Shown: positions 31,770 through 41,790, counted from the stretch's first letter. The stretch: DNA of 64,000 nt from Prorocentrum cordatum (GCA_963575745.1 CAUYUJ010008591.1:25001-89000); one strand, 5' to 3'. Notes: generated by a model from the letters alone, not told the origin. Translations and numbers: made by a program.

Positions 31770-31937
31770 ACCTCCACCTCCTCCTCCTCCTCCTCCTCCT
31801 CCTTCTCCTCCTCTTCCCCCTCCTCTTCGTCCTCCTCCCCCTCCTCCTCCTCTCCCCCCCCTCCCTCCCCCTCCTCCTCCTCCTCCTCCTCCTCCTCCTC
31901 CTCCTCCTCCTCCTCCTCCTCCTCCTCCTCCTCCTCA
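31770..31937. repeat. (TCC)n array
   Basis: TCC/CCT triplets. On the minus strand a Glu-rich frame runs into it from a segment containing RRVEEDIELEQEAARLEE (about 31990-31938), which could be a real coding end, but I cannot place it in a gene. Confidence 0.9.
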
Positions 31938-32425
31938 AGCCTGGCCGCCTCCTGCTCCAGCTCGATGTCCTCCTCCACACGGCGGCTTCCAGGAGCCCTG
32001 AACCCCAAACATGTTTCCATCTCTTTGGGGCGCATCTTTTGCTTCGCAAGCTTCTGCCGCCTTCCGCCGACCTTCCGCCGCCTTCCGCCGAGGAGGATGT
32101 GACAGCTCATTCGATCCTTGAAGGAGAGGCCCGTTCCCAGAGCCCCTGTGGGCTCCCCCCCTGCTGACCCAGTCGCTCCAGGAGGGGCAGGAGCGGGAGC
32201 AGGAGGCTCCCTGCCTCCCTGGGAGCACTGGCTTCCGCTCCCGCGGTCAGGGCCTGGGAGGCTCCAGCGCCCCTCCTGGGAGCGCTGGCTCCCGCCGGCC
32301 CAGTCGCTCGCAGTCACCCCCCCCCCCCGTGTGCTCCCGCTCCCGCTCCTGCCCCTCCCTCCTGCTGCTCCCGCTGCCCCTCTGGTCCCCCCTTGTCCCC
32401 CTTGTCGCCCACGTCGCCAACGTCC

Positions 32426-32658
32426 AGAGGCCTCCCAGGTGGGGACCGGGTGGAGGGGGTCGGAAGATCGCGCCGCGTCACCGATGCATCGGCGATACAT
32501 CGGCGATGCATCGGCGAGGCATCGGCGACGTCGGCGATACTTCGGCGCCGCCGGCGTGGAGGAAGTCGGGCTCCACATTGAGCCGCATCGCTGAAGAGTC
32601 AGCGATGCGGCGCGATCCTCCGACCCCATCCACACGGACCCCGCCTTGGAGGCCTGGA
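32426..32658. mobile_element. Palindromic TIR family B copy
   Basis: Left end AGAGGCCTCCCAGGTGGGG and right end CGGACCCCGCCTTGGAGGCC are inverted. Inside, GGGTCGGAAGATCGCGCCGC pairs with GCGGCGCGATCCTCCGACCC. The centre is a run of CATCGGCGATG-type palindromes and a GTGGAGGAAGTCGGGCTCCA segment. Confidence 0.85.
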
Positions 32659-32693
32659 GCGTCGCCGTCGCCCTCCTCCTGTCGCTCTTTCTT

Positions 32694-32877
32694 CCCAGAG
32701 ATCCCACGCTCCAAGACATTGGAACGGCCGGTGTCGGGCTGTTTTCGGCCTCCGGGGGTCTTCGCCGGCCCTCGGGACCATCAAACAAAAATTCAGGACG
32801 AAAAGCCAGCCCCAGGGAAGTGGACCAGAACTCTGGGGCCCACGCATCGAACAAATTGGAGCAGCCGGATGTCTGGG
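32694..32877 (+). mobile_element. TIR family A, complete copy (184 bp)
   Basis: Starts CCCAGAGATCCCACGCTCCA and ends TTGGAGCAGCCGGATGTCTGGG. It lies 35 bp from the family B copy to its left. Confidence 0.85.
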
Positions 32878-33638
32878 CGCAAGGACATACTGGTACTAGA
32901 TGTCCTCCTTGGAAGCGTGCGCCCTACTCGAACATATAGTATAGCCATCTTGTAGTAGATCGTCTCCCAAACAGTATGGCCAGAAAACGCCAGGCACGGC
33001 GCTCATACCATGAGATGTCCCGGCGCGCGCGCGTCGCCCCTCAGGGTGGCGACGCACACATAGTACTGATATGCTGGGGTGAAGCCGATTCCTCGTCCCC
33101 GGCCCCTTTCCAAGATTCCTCTCGTTACTACTTGCGGGCATGAGTCGGTCGGGCGGCCGGCTGGTGGATTTGGATCTTGACCAGGGCAGGGGAAAGCGGG
33201 AAGGGAGGGAGGAGGGAGGGACGGAAGGTGGACGGAAGAAAGAAGGAGAGGGGCTGAATGAGATGGGGGAAAAGGAATGAGAGGGGAGAAACGGAAGGTG
33301 AGAGAGGGGAGCGAGTGAGAGGGGAGGGACTGGGGCAGAGGAAGGACTTGGAGCAGAAGGGACGCTGCGGCTCGCGCGCAAACACGCGCGCGCAGCACAA
33401 ACTGGCAGCTCAAAGCTCCTTTGTGCGCTGGGGGCTGCATCGTATCGCAGACTCCGTAAGTCTCGGGCATCCGGCGGCAGGCGGCCATCCGGTAAGACTC
33501 GAGCACCCCCGAAGCGCGCTCGGCGAGCGGAGTACAGCTGGTGGAAAGCCCCCCAAGGCAACCAACACCTCCCAAGAGCCAACAAATGTCAAGAGCTTTT
33601 GACAGCATAACGAACTCCCCATCCCACCTCTCCGCTCT

Positions 33639-33824
33639 CTGGAGGCCTCCCATGAAGGGTCCGAGCAGGTGAGTCGGAGGATCGCGCAGCAGCGCCGATG
33701 CATCGGCGCCATCGGCGTGGAGAACATCGGGCAACACATCGAGCCGCATCGCCGGTGCATCGGCGATGCGGCGCGACCCTTCGATCCCAGCTGCTTCGAC
33801 CCCACCCCCATCCGAGAGGCCTAG
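33639..33824. mobile_element. Palindromic TIR family B copy
   Basis: Left end CTGGAGGCCTCCCATGAAGG, right end CCGAGAGGCCTAG. The central part has ATGCATCGGCGCCATCGG, GTGGAGAACATCGG and GCATCGGCGATGCGGCGCG. Confidence 0.75.
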
Positions 33825-33925
33825 ATCCTCTCCCGGGGTGCGGTCGGACCATAATCTCGCGGCGAACCCAGCCGTGGCGACGAGGGCCCCCAAGAGGCCC
33901 GAGACAGCGAAAACGAGGGAAGGGG
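33825..33925 (+). repeat. Dispersed copy of the CDPK intron 9 sequence
   Basis: CCCGGGGTGCGGTCGGACCA, then CGGCGAACCCAGCCGTGGCG and ACGAGGGCCCCCAAGAGGCCCG, ending near GCGAAAACGA. The same order with about 25 percent difference by eye occurs at about 46674-46762, which is the body of CDPK intron 9. Confidence 0.65.
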
Positions 33926-33973
33926 CAGCGGTGCCGATTCTTCCTCTGAGCCACTCACTCCCTTCTCTCCCTT

Positions 33974-34137
33974 CCCAGACATCCGGACGCGCCCATTTTT
34001 TCGATGCGTGGGCCCCCGGAGGTCTGGACCACTTCCCCAGGGCCAGGTTTTCGTCCTGAGTCGTTTCTTGACGGTCCCGAGGTCCGGCGAGGACTCCCGG
34101 AGTCCGAAAATAGGCCAAAACGGGTCGCTCCAATCTC
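33974..34137 (-). mobile_element. TIR family A copy fused to a family B copy
   Basis: Starts CCCAGACATCCGGACGCGCC; internal TTCGTCCTGAGTCGTTTCTT and CCGGAGTCCGAAAATAGGCC. Its right TIR breaks off at CGCTCCAATCTCT, exactly where the next family B copy begins. Confidence 0.75.
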
Positions 34138-34378
34138 TAGAGGCCTCCTAGATGGGTTCCGAATAGACGGGGTCGAAAGATCGCGCCGCATCGCCAATGC
34201 ATCGCCGATGTGACGGCGATGTATCGGCGATGCTTCTGCAACATCGGCGATGCATTGGCGGCGTCGGCGTGGAGAAAGTCAGGCTCCACATCGAGCCACA
34301 GTGTGGAGAAAATCGGGCTCCACATCGAGCCGCATCGCCGCGATCCTCCGACCCCATCTACTCGGAACCCGTCTAGGT
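34137..34378. mobile_element. Palindromic TIR family B copy
   Basis: Left end TAGAGGCCTCCTAGATGGG, right end CGGAACCCGTCTAGGT. It contains two tandem GGAGAAAGTCAGGCTCCACA-type segments and several CATCGGCGATG palindromes. Confidence 0.8.
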
Positions 34379-34689
34379 TTAGGTCGGGCGTGTCTTCCTG
34401 CAGGCGGTTTTTGGACGAACAATAGAATAATGAAAGCATATGGTTTACACATGTATGTATATATATATATATATATACACAGGAAGATCGTACCTGGACT
34501 ATTGTTTGACTATTCTTGCATTTTCCTCCTGTATGGGGACACGCCCGACTTGACTCTGGGAGGCCTCGAATCTCCCGGCGGGGCCGCAGCGTGCTCTCCC
34601 CAGAGGCCCCCGCTGGCCTCCGACGGCCGCGGCCGCGGCCCAGCGCGGCGCAGGGAGGCGGATGCGGGGCATGCGGTGGGGGCATGCGT

Positions 34690-34862
34690 GTCCCCCTACA
34701 GGGGAATTTTCGACGAAAAAAAGCTACCCCCAAAAAATACCCCCCAAAGGTAAAACAAAAAAAAATACTCCAAAAATAGTCCCCAGACTATTTGTGGACT
34801 ATTTTTTGATTATTTTGGGGGTATGTTTTATTTTTCGTCGAAAATCTCCCTGTAGGGGGGCA
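34690..34862. mobile_element. Foldback element with 32-bp TIRs
   Basis: The left end reads TGTCCCCCTACAGGGGAATT then TTCGACGAAAAA. The right end is its near-complement: TTTTTCGTCGAAAATCTCCC then TGTAGGGGGGCA. The AT-rich interior has ATAGTCCCCAGACTAT and GTGGACTATTTTTTGATTAT. Partial relatives are at about 34415-34555 (ACAATAGAATAAT and ACTATTGTTTGACTATTC) and 30706-30760. Confidence 0.85.
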
Positions 34863-34892
34863 CGCCCGACTTAAGAATAAGGATCCCTTCGA

Positions 34893-35018
34893 TCAGGAAA
34901 ATCCAGGGTCTGGAGGCCGGTGCAACTCCAATCGAGGCCTGGCCATGGACAGCACCGCCGCCCCCCTCAGAGGAGGAGTCCTCCAGGGCCTGCGGCCTCC
35001 TGGGCGAATTTTCCTGGA
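34893..35018 (+). mobile_element. Short element with AGGAANNCCAGGGTCTGG start
   Basis: Starts TCAGGAAAATCCAGGGTCTG, has an ACTCCAATCGAGGC and GGCCATGGACAGCACCGCCG core, and ends GGGCGAATTTTCCTGG, inverted to the start. Relatives are at 27693-27798 and 61960-62073. Confidence 0.7.
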
Positions 35019-35181
35019 CCGACGCGCCCCCACCGTATAGGGCAGGCAGAGAGGGCGCGAGCCGAGCGGCCACATGGAGGGCCCGGTGGTCTTCGCGAGT
35101 CCTGCCGTTGGAGGAGGACGGCGCGGGGGGGAGGGCGCGCTGCCACGTCGGCGTCGTGAAAAACAATCACGACGCCGTACT

Positions 35182-35308
35182 GGCCATCGCTCGGACGTCC
35201 ATTCCCTGCGTTTCTTTGTGGTTTCGTGCGTGGCATTTTCGCCAAATGATCAAGGATGCTCCTCGATGGTCCTCGCCGAGGAAAAAACGCACACGTCCGA
35301 GCGATGCC
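35182..35308 (+). mobile_element. Short TIR element (GGCNATCGCTCGGACGT ends), 127 bp
   Basis: Left end GGCCATCGCTCGGACGT and right end ACGTCCGAGCGATGCC are inverted repeats. The interior contains CCAAATGATCAAGGATGCTC and GGTCCTCGCCGAGG. Other copies: 13695-13774 (truncated), 10854-10963 (diverged). Confidence 0.8.
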
Positions 35309-35337
35309 GAGATGACGTAGCGAGCGACCTTGCGCGG

Positions 35338-35514
35338 TGGCTTACGCGGGCCGCCGGCGCGGCACGCTGCATTGGAGACGAGGGTGCTTCCACCCGACCT
35401 TACGCGGGCAGCTTACGCACCAATGTCAGCGCACACGACCCCGCTGTTCTGCACTGCACACACAAACAAATATACACCCACCTTTTCCCACATCTTCCCG
35501 GGAACCGACGATTG

Positions 35515-35545
<31 letters not shown>

Positions 35546-35570
35546 CTCTTTCTTCCCCTCCTGAATGTTC
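35338..35570 (+). repeat. Composite repeat: GCTTACGCG block plus GGGACACACAA-family element
   Basis: GGCTTACGCGGGCCGCCGGC, GGCACGCTGCATTGGAGACG and GGCAGCTTACGC are followed by ACACACAAACAAATATACAC and GACGATTGCTCGTGTGTG. The same two-part order is in CDPK intron 3 (54395-54770). Confidence 0.65.
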
Positions 35571-35690
35571 TTGGCAATTCTCGGCCTCTGGGGGCCCTCG
35601 CCGGGTTCCGGGGCCGTCAGGGGCACGACTCGGGAGGAAGCCCCGGCCCCGAGAGCCAGGTCGGGGCTTCCGGGGCGCGGCCCCACTTCG
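35571..35690 (+). mobile_element. TIR family A, truncated copy
   Basis: CAATTCTCGGCCTCTGGGGG, CCTCGCCGGGTTCCGGGGCC and CGGGGCTTCCGGGGC follow the order of the family A interior. Confidence 0.5.
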
Positions 35691-36284
35691 AGAGCAAGCC
35701 GGGGCGGGGGCCCGAGGCAACCTGGCAGCAACAGGCCGCGGGCACTTCAACGTTGGCCCCTTGGCGCGGGGGGGACGCCGTGTGGCGGGCTCAAGGCTGT
35801 TTTTTTGCTGTCGGCAGCGAGGCAGAGGCGGTCCGCACCAGCGTGAGGCGAATCGGGGCAGCCGAAAGGCAGATGGTCCGGCGTGCAGGAGGAAGGAAGG
35901 AAGACGAGGGCGGCCGCGCGGGGGGGGGGGAGGAGGGGGGGAAGCGCTCAGACGTGGAAGAGTCCCGCTCGGTTCTAAACACCCTTGACCAACAAACCTT
36001 GCCATCTCTGGGGAGGCCGATGTTCTCTTCCGACCGCTTCCGCCAGCGGAGGCAACCTCGTTTCGCGTCCGCCGGCCTTCCATCGAGGAAGAGATATCGA
36101 CTCCTGCGATCCTTGAAGACCAGGCCCTTTCATGCCTAATATGTTGTATGCGATCGTTGTCCCGTTCAGATTCTGTCTCCGCGCTGTGGGCGTGAGCACT
36201 TTGTTTGCCCACCGTCAGGAGAAGATGAGTTTCGTGTGCTTCTTGCCCTCCTTCCTTCCCTTGCACCTCCTCATCCTGCCCCTT

Positions 36285-36450
36285 CTTCCCCTCCTCCTCC
36301 TTCCTCCTCCTCATTCTCTTCCTCCTCATCCTGCTCCTCCTCCTACTCCTCTCCTGCTCCTCATCCTCCTCTTCCTCCTTCCTCCTCCTCCTCCTCCTCC
36401 TCCTCCTCTTCCTCCTCCTCCTCCTCCTCCTCCTCCTCCTCCTCCCCATC
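36285..36450. repeat. (TCC)n array
   Basis: TCC/CCT triplets with CAT and TTC interruptions. Confidence 0.9.
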
Positions 36451-36999
36451 CTCCCCCTCGCTCCTCATCCACTCCTCTCCCCCTGCTCATTCTCCTCGTT
36501 CTTCTCCTGCAATCCCTCTCCTTCCCGCGTCCCTCCTGCCACCATCCGCCCTCCCCCCTCCTTCTTCCCACTCCATGCCGCATATGTCTCGTCTACAAGC
36601 CCCAACGCCGTCCATTCTGGAAGAGCATGGCCATGATCGCGACCTCCCCGATTCCGCCCAAGTGCGCGCGGCACCCAGGTATACGTGCAGAGAAAGCACG
36701 AGAACATAGGAGGCGGAGGAGCGAGGAGGGAGCACGAAGAAATGGAGAAGCAGGGATGGGGGGGGTGTCGGGGAGGTGGACGGGGAAGGGAGGAAGAGGG
36801 GGTGATGGGGAGGACGCAGAAAGATTGAACAGTACGGGATGACGGTGGTAAAACTTAGTGCTGCAAGATCTGAAGAGGATCAGGAGGAGGGGGAGGAGGA
36901 GGAGGGGGAGGAGGAGGACGGATGGAGAAAGACATCATTACTAGGAGTATGCTGTTCTGCTTGCCGAGGCGCGCGCCCAAACACTATCTCCATCATATA

Positions 37000-38430
37000 G
37001 ACTTGGATGTGTTTCCACAGCTTCGGGGCCAGCAAGGCCATCCCGCCAGCAGCGCGGGAAGGGATGGATCAAACAACGGTCGCAGGTATCGGAGAGGCAT
37101 GTCCAGCGTAGAGATTGGCGCAACTCCTGCTCAAGAGCAGGTGATTCTTGAAAGGCCCACAGGGTGGGCCTCTGGCGCAGCATCGCGGTTGAGCACCTCG
37201 TCTTAGCATTCCGCTTGTCTGATTCGTGATGGCGCATCGATCGGCAGTTCGAAGAGACAATGAACGTGGAGGAACCTGGAATGTGGCTTCCCCGCGACGA
37301 ATCACGGAACACCTTTCTCGCCGATATGAGGCGTGCGTTGGAAACGCCACGGGGCGAAGGTAGGGATGAAGTCGCCGACCCACGTCCGCGTCGACAGACT
37401 CGGCGACCAGGTCAAAGACATTGGCTTCGATGTTCTTTTCCAGACCGATGGCCGCATCGCTGGAGGGCTTGCCAACGGCCGCGTGGTCCCAGAAGGGCGC
37501 AGGGATGCCGAAAAGCTGGCGGCCGACGTCTGTGTTCGCTACTGGGAAGCTCCACCAAGAATCGTGCCCTTCATAACGGCACATGCCCCAACTGCCATGC
37601 GGGCACCCGAAGTTGATCTGGCCGCGTGTGTTGTTTGGAAGAATTTGCTTCCGAACCTGCCGCGGGCCGCGGCCATGCGCGATGTAGATGGGCGTGTCCG
37701 CGCCGGCCGCCGCAGCGGCCACCGCGAAGCACCGCCACTGCCCGCCAGGCCGGGGGTTTTGAGCCAAGAGGGAGCCTCACGACGCCTTTTGGCAGCTGCT
37801 GCCTCGTGGCCCTGGAACTGGATGGCGAAGCGGCGGCCAAGGCTGCCCCCGAGGAGCCTGTAGTCGTTTGCGGAGAAGCAGCGCTCGGAGAAACACGTGG
37901 CCAGCGCGAGTGTGATGTGCGCGGCGTCCCGAAGAACTGTCACATTATGCAGAGAGGGTTCGAGTAGGGACCGCGGTCATACTTGGCGGCATCTTCGGCG
38001 TTAGCCGAGCCCGCCATGCGTTCGGCGGCGGCGAGCTCCATCTGCATACACAACCTTCCCGAGCTCTCAGGTCGTCTGTTCCTGCTTTTCTTCTGGTGGC
38101 CCACAAGTCGGCAAAGTCGCTTTCGATCCAGGTGGATCTGCGCTAAAAATTGGCGGCCTGCTCGGTAAGGCCCCGCGTACCGATCTCGACATGGGCCGCC
38201 ACGGGCTCGGTCAAAGCTCGAACTAAACACTGTGTTCCGTTTCCGTGTTGTTTTCGTTTTCCCGCGTTCTGTCCTCGTTCCGCCTCTGCTGCAGAATAAT
38301 ATCAAAACGAAAACGGTGCACGATACCGCCAAGACACCGTTCAGCTCGAGCCCTGAGCTCGGTCTTCTGCTCGTCGAGGGCTGCACCCATCCGACTGGAG
38401 GCCACCGCAGCCATTTTCGAGCGGATCTTG
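37000..38430 (-). pseudogene. Probable decayed LINE ORF1 / 5' region
   Basis: No single intact frame, but several minus-strand pieces follow in order: KMAAVASSRMGAALDEQKTE (about 38410-38350, helical), ELAAAERMAGSANAEDAAKY (about 38040-37980), GGSLGRRFAIQFQGHEAAAA (about 37855-37795), and, after a frame change, QWRCFAVAAA with TPIYIAHGRGPRQVRKQ (about 37740-37660) and FWDHAAVGKPSSDAAI (about 37515-37465). I recall the R-x-F...W-R-x-F-x-V...D-R-G-P-x-Q-V-x-K pattern from the RRM-like part of dinoflagellate LINE ORF1 proteins; here His replaces the Asp. This is a family resemblance by eye only. It could also be a host gene fragment. Confidence 0.35.
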
Positions 38431-39090
38431 ACCTACGACGACCGTCGTTCGGCGTGGCGCCGGCCCCCCTCGTCCGAGCTGGTCGCTTCGGCACCACCGC
38501 GGAAGTATATCCGGTAAGGCGCTTCGCTGGAACAACGCATGAATGCACACGCCACGTTCATGCGGATCTGCAACTTTCAGGGTGCCAGCGCGGGCAGGCT
38601 GTCCACGGCAGGGCGAGGTAGAACGAAGGCGAAACGCGCTGCACTGCGCACGGGATCCTACAGACACGTCGGGAAAAGCAACGGGGCACGGCAGCCCGCG
38701 TGAAGCGGCTCTGAAAAGACAGGCGGGCCCCGACAATGCGGGCCGGAAAACCGCACTCAAAAAACATCCACCAATGAGGCGCGAAACCTGCCCCGGCGGA
38801 TGTGTTTATATATGTTGGCCAAATGTCGCAGGGAAACCACACCAGAAAATAGACACCAAGCAAAAACGCACTGGAAAATATCTGCCAATCCCCCAACACA
38901 CGCCAGAATCGACAGAGGCCTTCGCCTGGAGGAGGGGGGGGCAGGACCGCGGGCACCAATGCTGATACCAGTGGGGAAACAACTTGCGAGAATCGAAGAA
39001 GAGGGGGGGGGGCGACGACAGCGTCGCAGAAACACACTCTGCACCAGCGTCGCGACAGTGGAACACCATGCCACACCGCACACCTGGTCT
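38431..39090. other. No gene supported
   Basis: Open frames on both strands but none with a recognisable domain. It includes A-rich patches near 38755-38905. Confidence 0.3.
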
Positions 39091-39096
39091 GCAACT

Positions 39097-39850
39097 CGGC
39101 GCCCCCTGTAAGTCCCACCAGCCCTTTGGGCGTGAGTGGTTTAGAGAGCCCGCTCTGTTCTCAACCCCCCTTCTTCCCCTTCGGGGAGGGGTTTACCCCT
39201 CCCCCTACCCCCTCCCCCTGGGCCTGGAGAGGTCCCTCCGCGGGTCGTCAGAGGGGTCATTTTCGACTCCTGGGAGGGCTAAAAAACGACACCCCTCACG
39301 AGGATTCTGGCCCCGACGGGGGGAGTCAGAAAAAATGCTCCCCTTTGAAGCCAGAATCATTGATTTTACTACGGTTTTGGCCCCATTTTGGCCTTCTGAG
39401 GGGGCGGCGCTAATTAAAGCTCCCCTCTTCTTTCAAGCCAAAATCATTGATTTTACGAAGGTTTTGGCCCCATTTTGCCCTTCTGAGGGGGCAGCGCTAA
39501 TTAAAGCTTCCCTCTTCTTTGATCGATTTCCTCCAAGATGGCCCCAAGAAGCGCCCAGGAGGCACCAAGAGGCCCCAAGATGGCCCCAAGAGGCCCCCAG
39601 GAGGCCCCCAAGAGGCCTCCAAGAGGCCCCCAAGATGCCCCCAAGAGGCCCCCAAGAGGCCCCAAGAGGCTCCCCCGAGGCACCCAAGACGCTCCTGGAA
39701 GCCCCTGGGGCCGCCAAGAGGCCCCCAAGACGCCCCAAACGGCCTCCAAGAGGCTCCCAAGAGGCCCGAAGAGGCTCCCCCAAGGCACCCAAGACGCTCC
39801 TAGAAGCCCCTGGGGCCGCCAAGAGGCCCCCAAGACGCCCCAAAAGGGGA
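39097..39850 (+). repeat. Long dispersed repeat with AAGAGGCCCC minisatellite, copy 2
   Basis: CACCAGCCCTTTGGGCGTGA and GTGGTTTAGAGAG, CTTCTTCCCCTTCGGGGAGG, then two tandem units with ATCATTGATTTTACNANGGT and TTTTGGCCCCATTTTGNCCT (39355-39510), GATCGATTTCCTCCAAGATG, and an 11-12 bp minisatellite near GGCCCCCAAGA to about 39850. It matches 25206-25760 in order. Confidence 0.8.
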
Positions 39851-39865
39851 CGAGGTGCCCGAACG

Positions 39866-40285
39866 CCTCACGCCACGAGGAGCCCGAACGACTCACACCA
39901 GGACGAGGGGCCCGAACGACTCACACCACGAAGAGCCCGAACGACTCACACCAGAAGGAGGGCCCGAACGACTCACACCAGGACGAGGCGCCCGAACGAC
40001 TCACACCACGAGGAGCCCGAACGACTCACACCACGACGCCCCCGAACGACTCACACCACGAGGAGCCCGAACGAGTCACACCAGGAGGAGGGGCCCGAAC
40101 GACTCACACCAGGACGAGGGGCCCGAACAACTCACACCACGAGAAGCCCGAACGACTCACACCAGGACGAAGAGCCCGAACGACTCACACCACGAAGAGC
40201 CCGAACGACTCACACCAGGAAGAAGGGCCCGAACGACTCACACCAGGACGAGAAACCCCAAACGACTCAAACCACGAGGAGCGCT
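39866..40285 (+). repeat. 25/28-bp minisatellite, about 16 units
   Basis: Units of the type GCCCGAACGACTCACACCA followed by CGAGGA (25 nt) or GGACGAGGG (28 nt). Both unit lengths equal 1 modulo 3, so every frame cycles through three peptides (ARTTHT, PNDSHH, PERLTP) and stays open. No spacer diversity is present. Confidence 0.9.
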
Positions 40286-40607
40286 TTCTCTCCCTCCTCC
40301 TCCGCCTCGTCCTTCTCCCGCTCCCCCCACAAGGAGGATGTACAAGGAGGCGGGAGGAAGGAGGAACAGGGGAGATATGCGGGGGCAAGCGGACACACGC
40401 CTGAAAAACACGACTATCGGCATGCTTCGCAAGAGTTGCTGTTGTGAGATGGGCTGGTGGGGATACGCGAAGCGTAAAGAATTCCCCAAAAGCAAAATGG
40501 TCAGCCGAATGCATCACCCGATAGATTGCGTGCTCCGGGGCGAGCTGCCGGGCGGCCTAGCGCTGCCAGCTGCGGCGCGATGGTGGCGCCAGGGTCGCCC
40601 ACGTGAT

Positions 40608-40788
40608 CCCAGAGATCCGATGTCGTGATCTTTTCGATGCGCGGTCCCCGGAAGTCTTGACCCGTTTCCAAGGACCGGTTTGTCATCCTGAATCGTTGTT
40701 TGACGGTCCTGGGGCCCGGCGAGGGACCCCAGAGGCCGAACATTGCGAAAACCTCCGTCCTGATTTTTTCAATACGCTGGATCTCTGA
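40608..40788 (-). mobile_element. TIR family A copy
   Basis: Starts CCCAGAGATCCGATGTCG and ends CAATACGCTGGATCTCTGAG, with TCATCCTGAATCGTTGTTTG and AGAGGCCGAACATTGCG inside. Confidence 0.8.
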
Positions 40789-41230
40789 GACGGGGATCGG
40801 AGGATTTGCTCTCGGCACCAAGGCGGGTCGACTTCGCGGGCGGCATCGCGCCAAGCTCAGCGGCCCCGCCGCCAGTGGGAGGGCACCAGACGCAGGGGGC
40901 GGCGTCGCAGTCAGATCGAGGGTGCAAGAGGAGCGCCGTGCTCCACCAGGAGCTCACCTGACTTGCAGGGCCTGGCCAGGGACTAGGGGTGTCCACCCTT
41001 CTCTCCCTGGGAAACTTTGCAGGTTGAGCCAACATGGCTTAACTCACACGGACAACATGCTGGACGTGAAAAGAAGAGGCGAGGAGGAGAATGAAGGACG
41101 AAAGATGGAAGACGCAGTGATCGGCGGCGAGCGACGGGGGGGAACTGAGAAGAACGGAGGAGGTGGGAGATTACGAGGTAGAACGGAGGAGGAGGTGGGA
41201 TGACGAGAAGGCGTGCGACGAGAGGGGGGG

Positions 41231-41425
41231 TCCAGAGATCCAACGCTCCGACACGAATTGGGGTGGCGGGTGGCTGGTCGTTCTCGGCCTCGGGGGGGGG
41301 GCCCTCCCCGGGGGGCCTCGGGACCGTCGAACAACGCCTCGGGACGAAACGCCGGCCCCGTGGGAGTGGCCCGGGACCTCCGGGAGCCCACGCCTCGCAG
41401 AGGCTGGAGCGGCCGCGAGCCTGGG
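41231..41425 (+). mobile_element. TIR family A copy
   Basis: Starts TCCAGAGATCCAACGCTCCG; inside TTCTCGGCCTCGGGG, GGGACCGTCGAACAACGCCT; ends GGCTGGAGCGGCCGCGAGCCTGGG. Confidence 0.75.
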
Positions 41426-41513
41426 AGGCTGGAGCGCCGCGAGCCGAAAGCTGCAAGCAGCTACCGTCGGACCTCGGACAACAAAAACCTCCGAAAAGAA
41501 CACGAGGCCCTCC

Positions 41514-41790
41514 TCGGGCCCAAGCACACAGAACCTTCGTGGGCCCTGGAAACGACAATGCCGATTTTTTACAGGTTCCGTTTTGCCGTTTTTTTGCCGG
41601 TTCCGACGCCGTTTTTTTACCGGTTCCGTCGCCGTTGTTTGACCGGTTCCGGCTCTGGTTCCAATCCTGGAGCCGTTTTTGTTGCCGTTTCCGGTCGCCG
41701 TTTTTCTGCCGTTTCGATTTTCAAGGGAAATTGTTCCGAAACGGTGAAAAAACGGCCCTGCCGTTTCCGGGGCCTAAGCACACAGAACAT
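41514..41790 (+). repeat. Minisatellite of GCCGTTTTTNCCGGTTCCG units between direct repeats
   Basis: About eight degenerate units of 15-22 bp (41570-41765). The array is flanked by a direct repeat: GGGCCCAAGCACACAGAAC on the left (about 41517) and GGGCCTAAGCACACAGAAC on the right (about 41769). Confidence 0.75.

Noticed and set aside
31225-32167. Plus-strand frames of about 258 codons
   Set aside because: They start without context and run into a (TCC)n array; no recognisable domain in the non-repetitive part.
37069-37767. A 233-codon minus-strand frame as a host gene
   Set aside because: The start is not supported, the upstream continuation lies in a different frame, and the motif order fits a decayed LINE ORF1 better.
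39866-40285. Regular 25-28 bp repeats resembling a CRISPR array
   Set aside because: Units are contiguous with no unique spacers, and the genome is eukaryotic.
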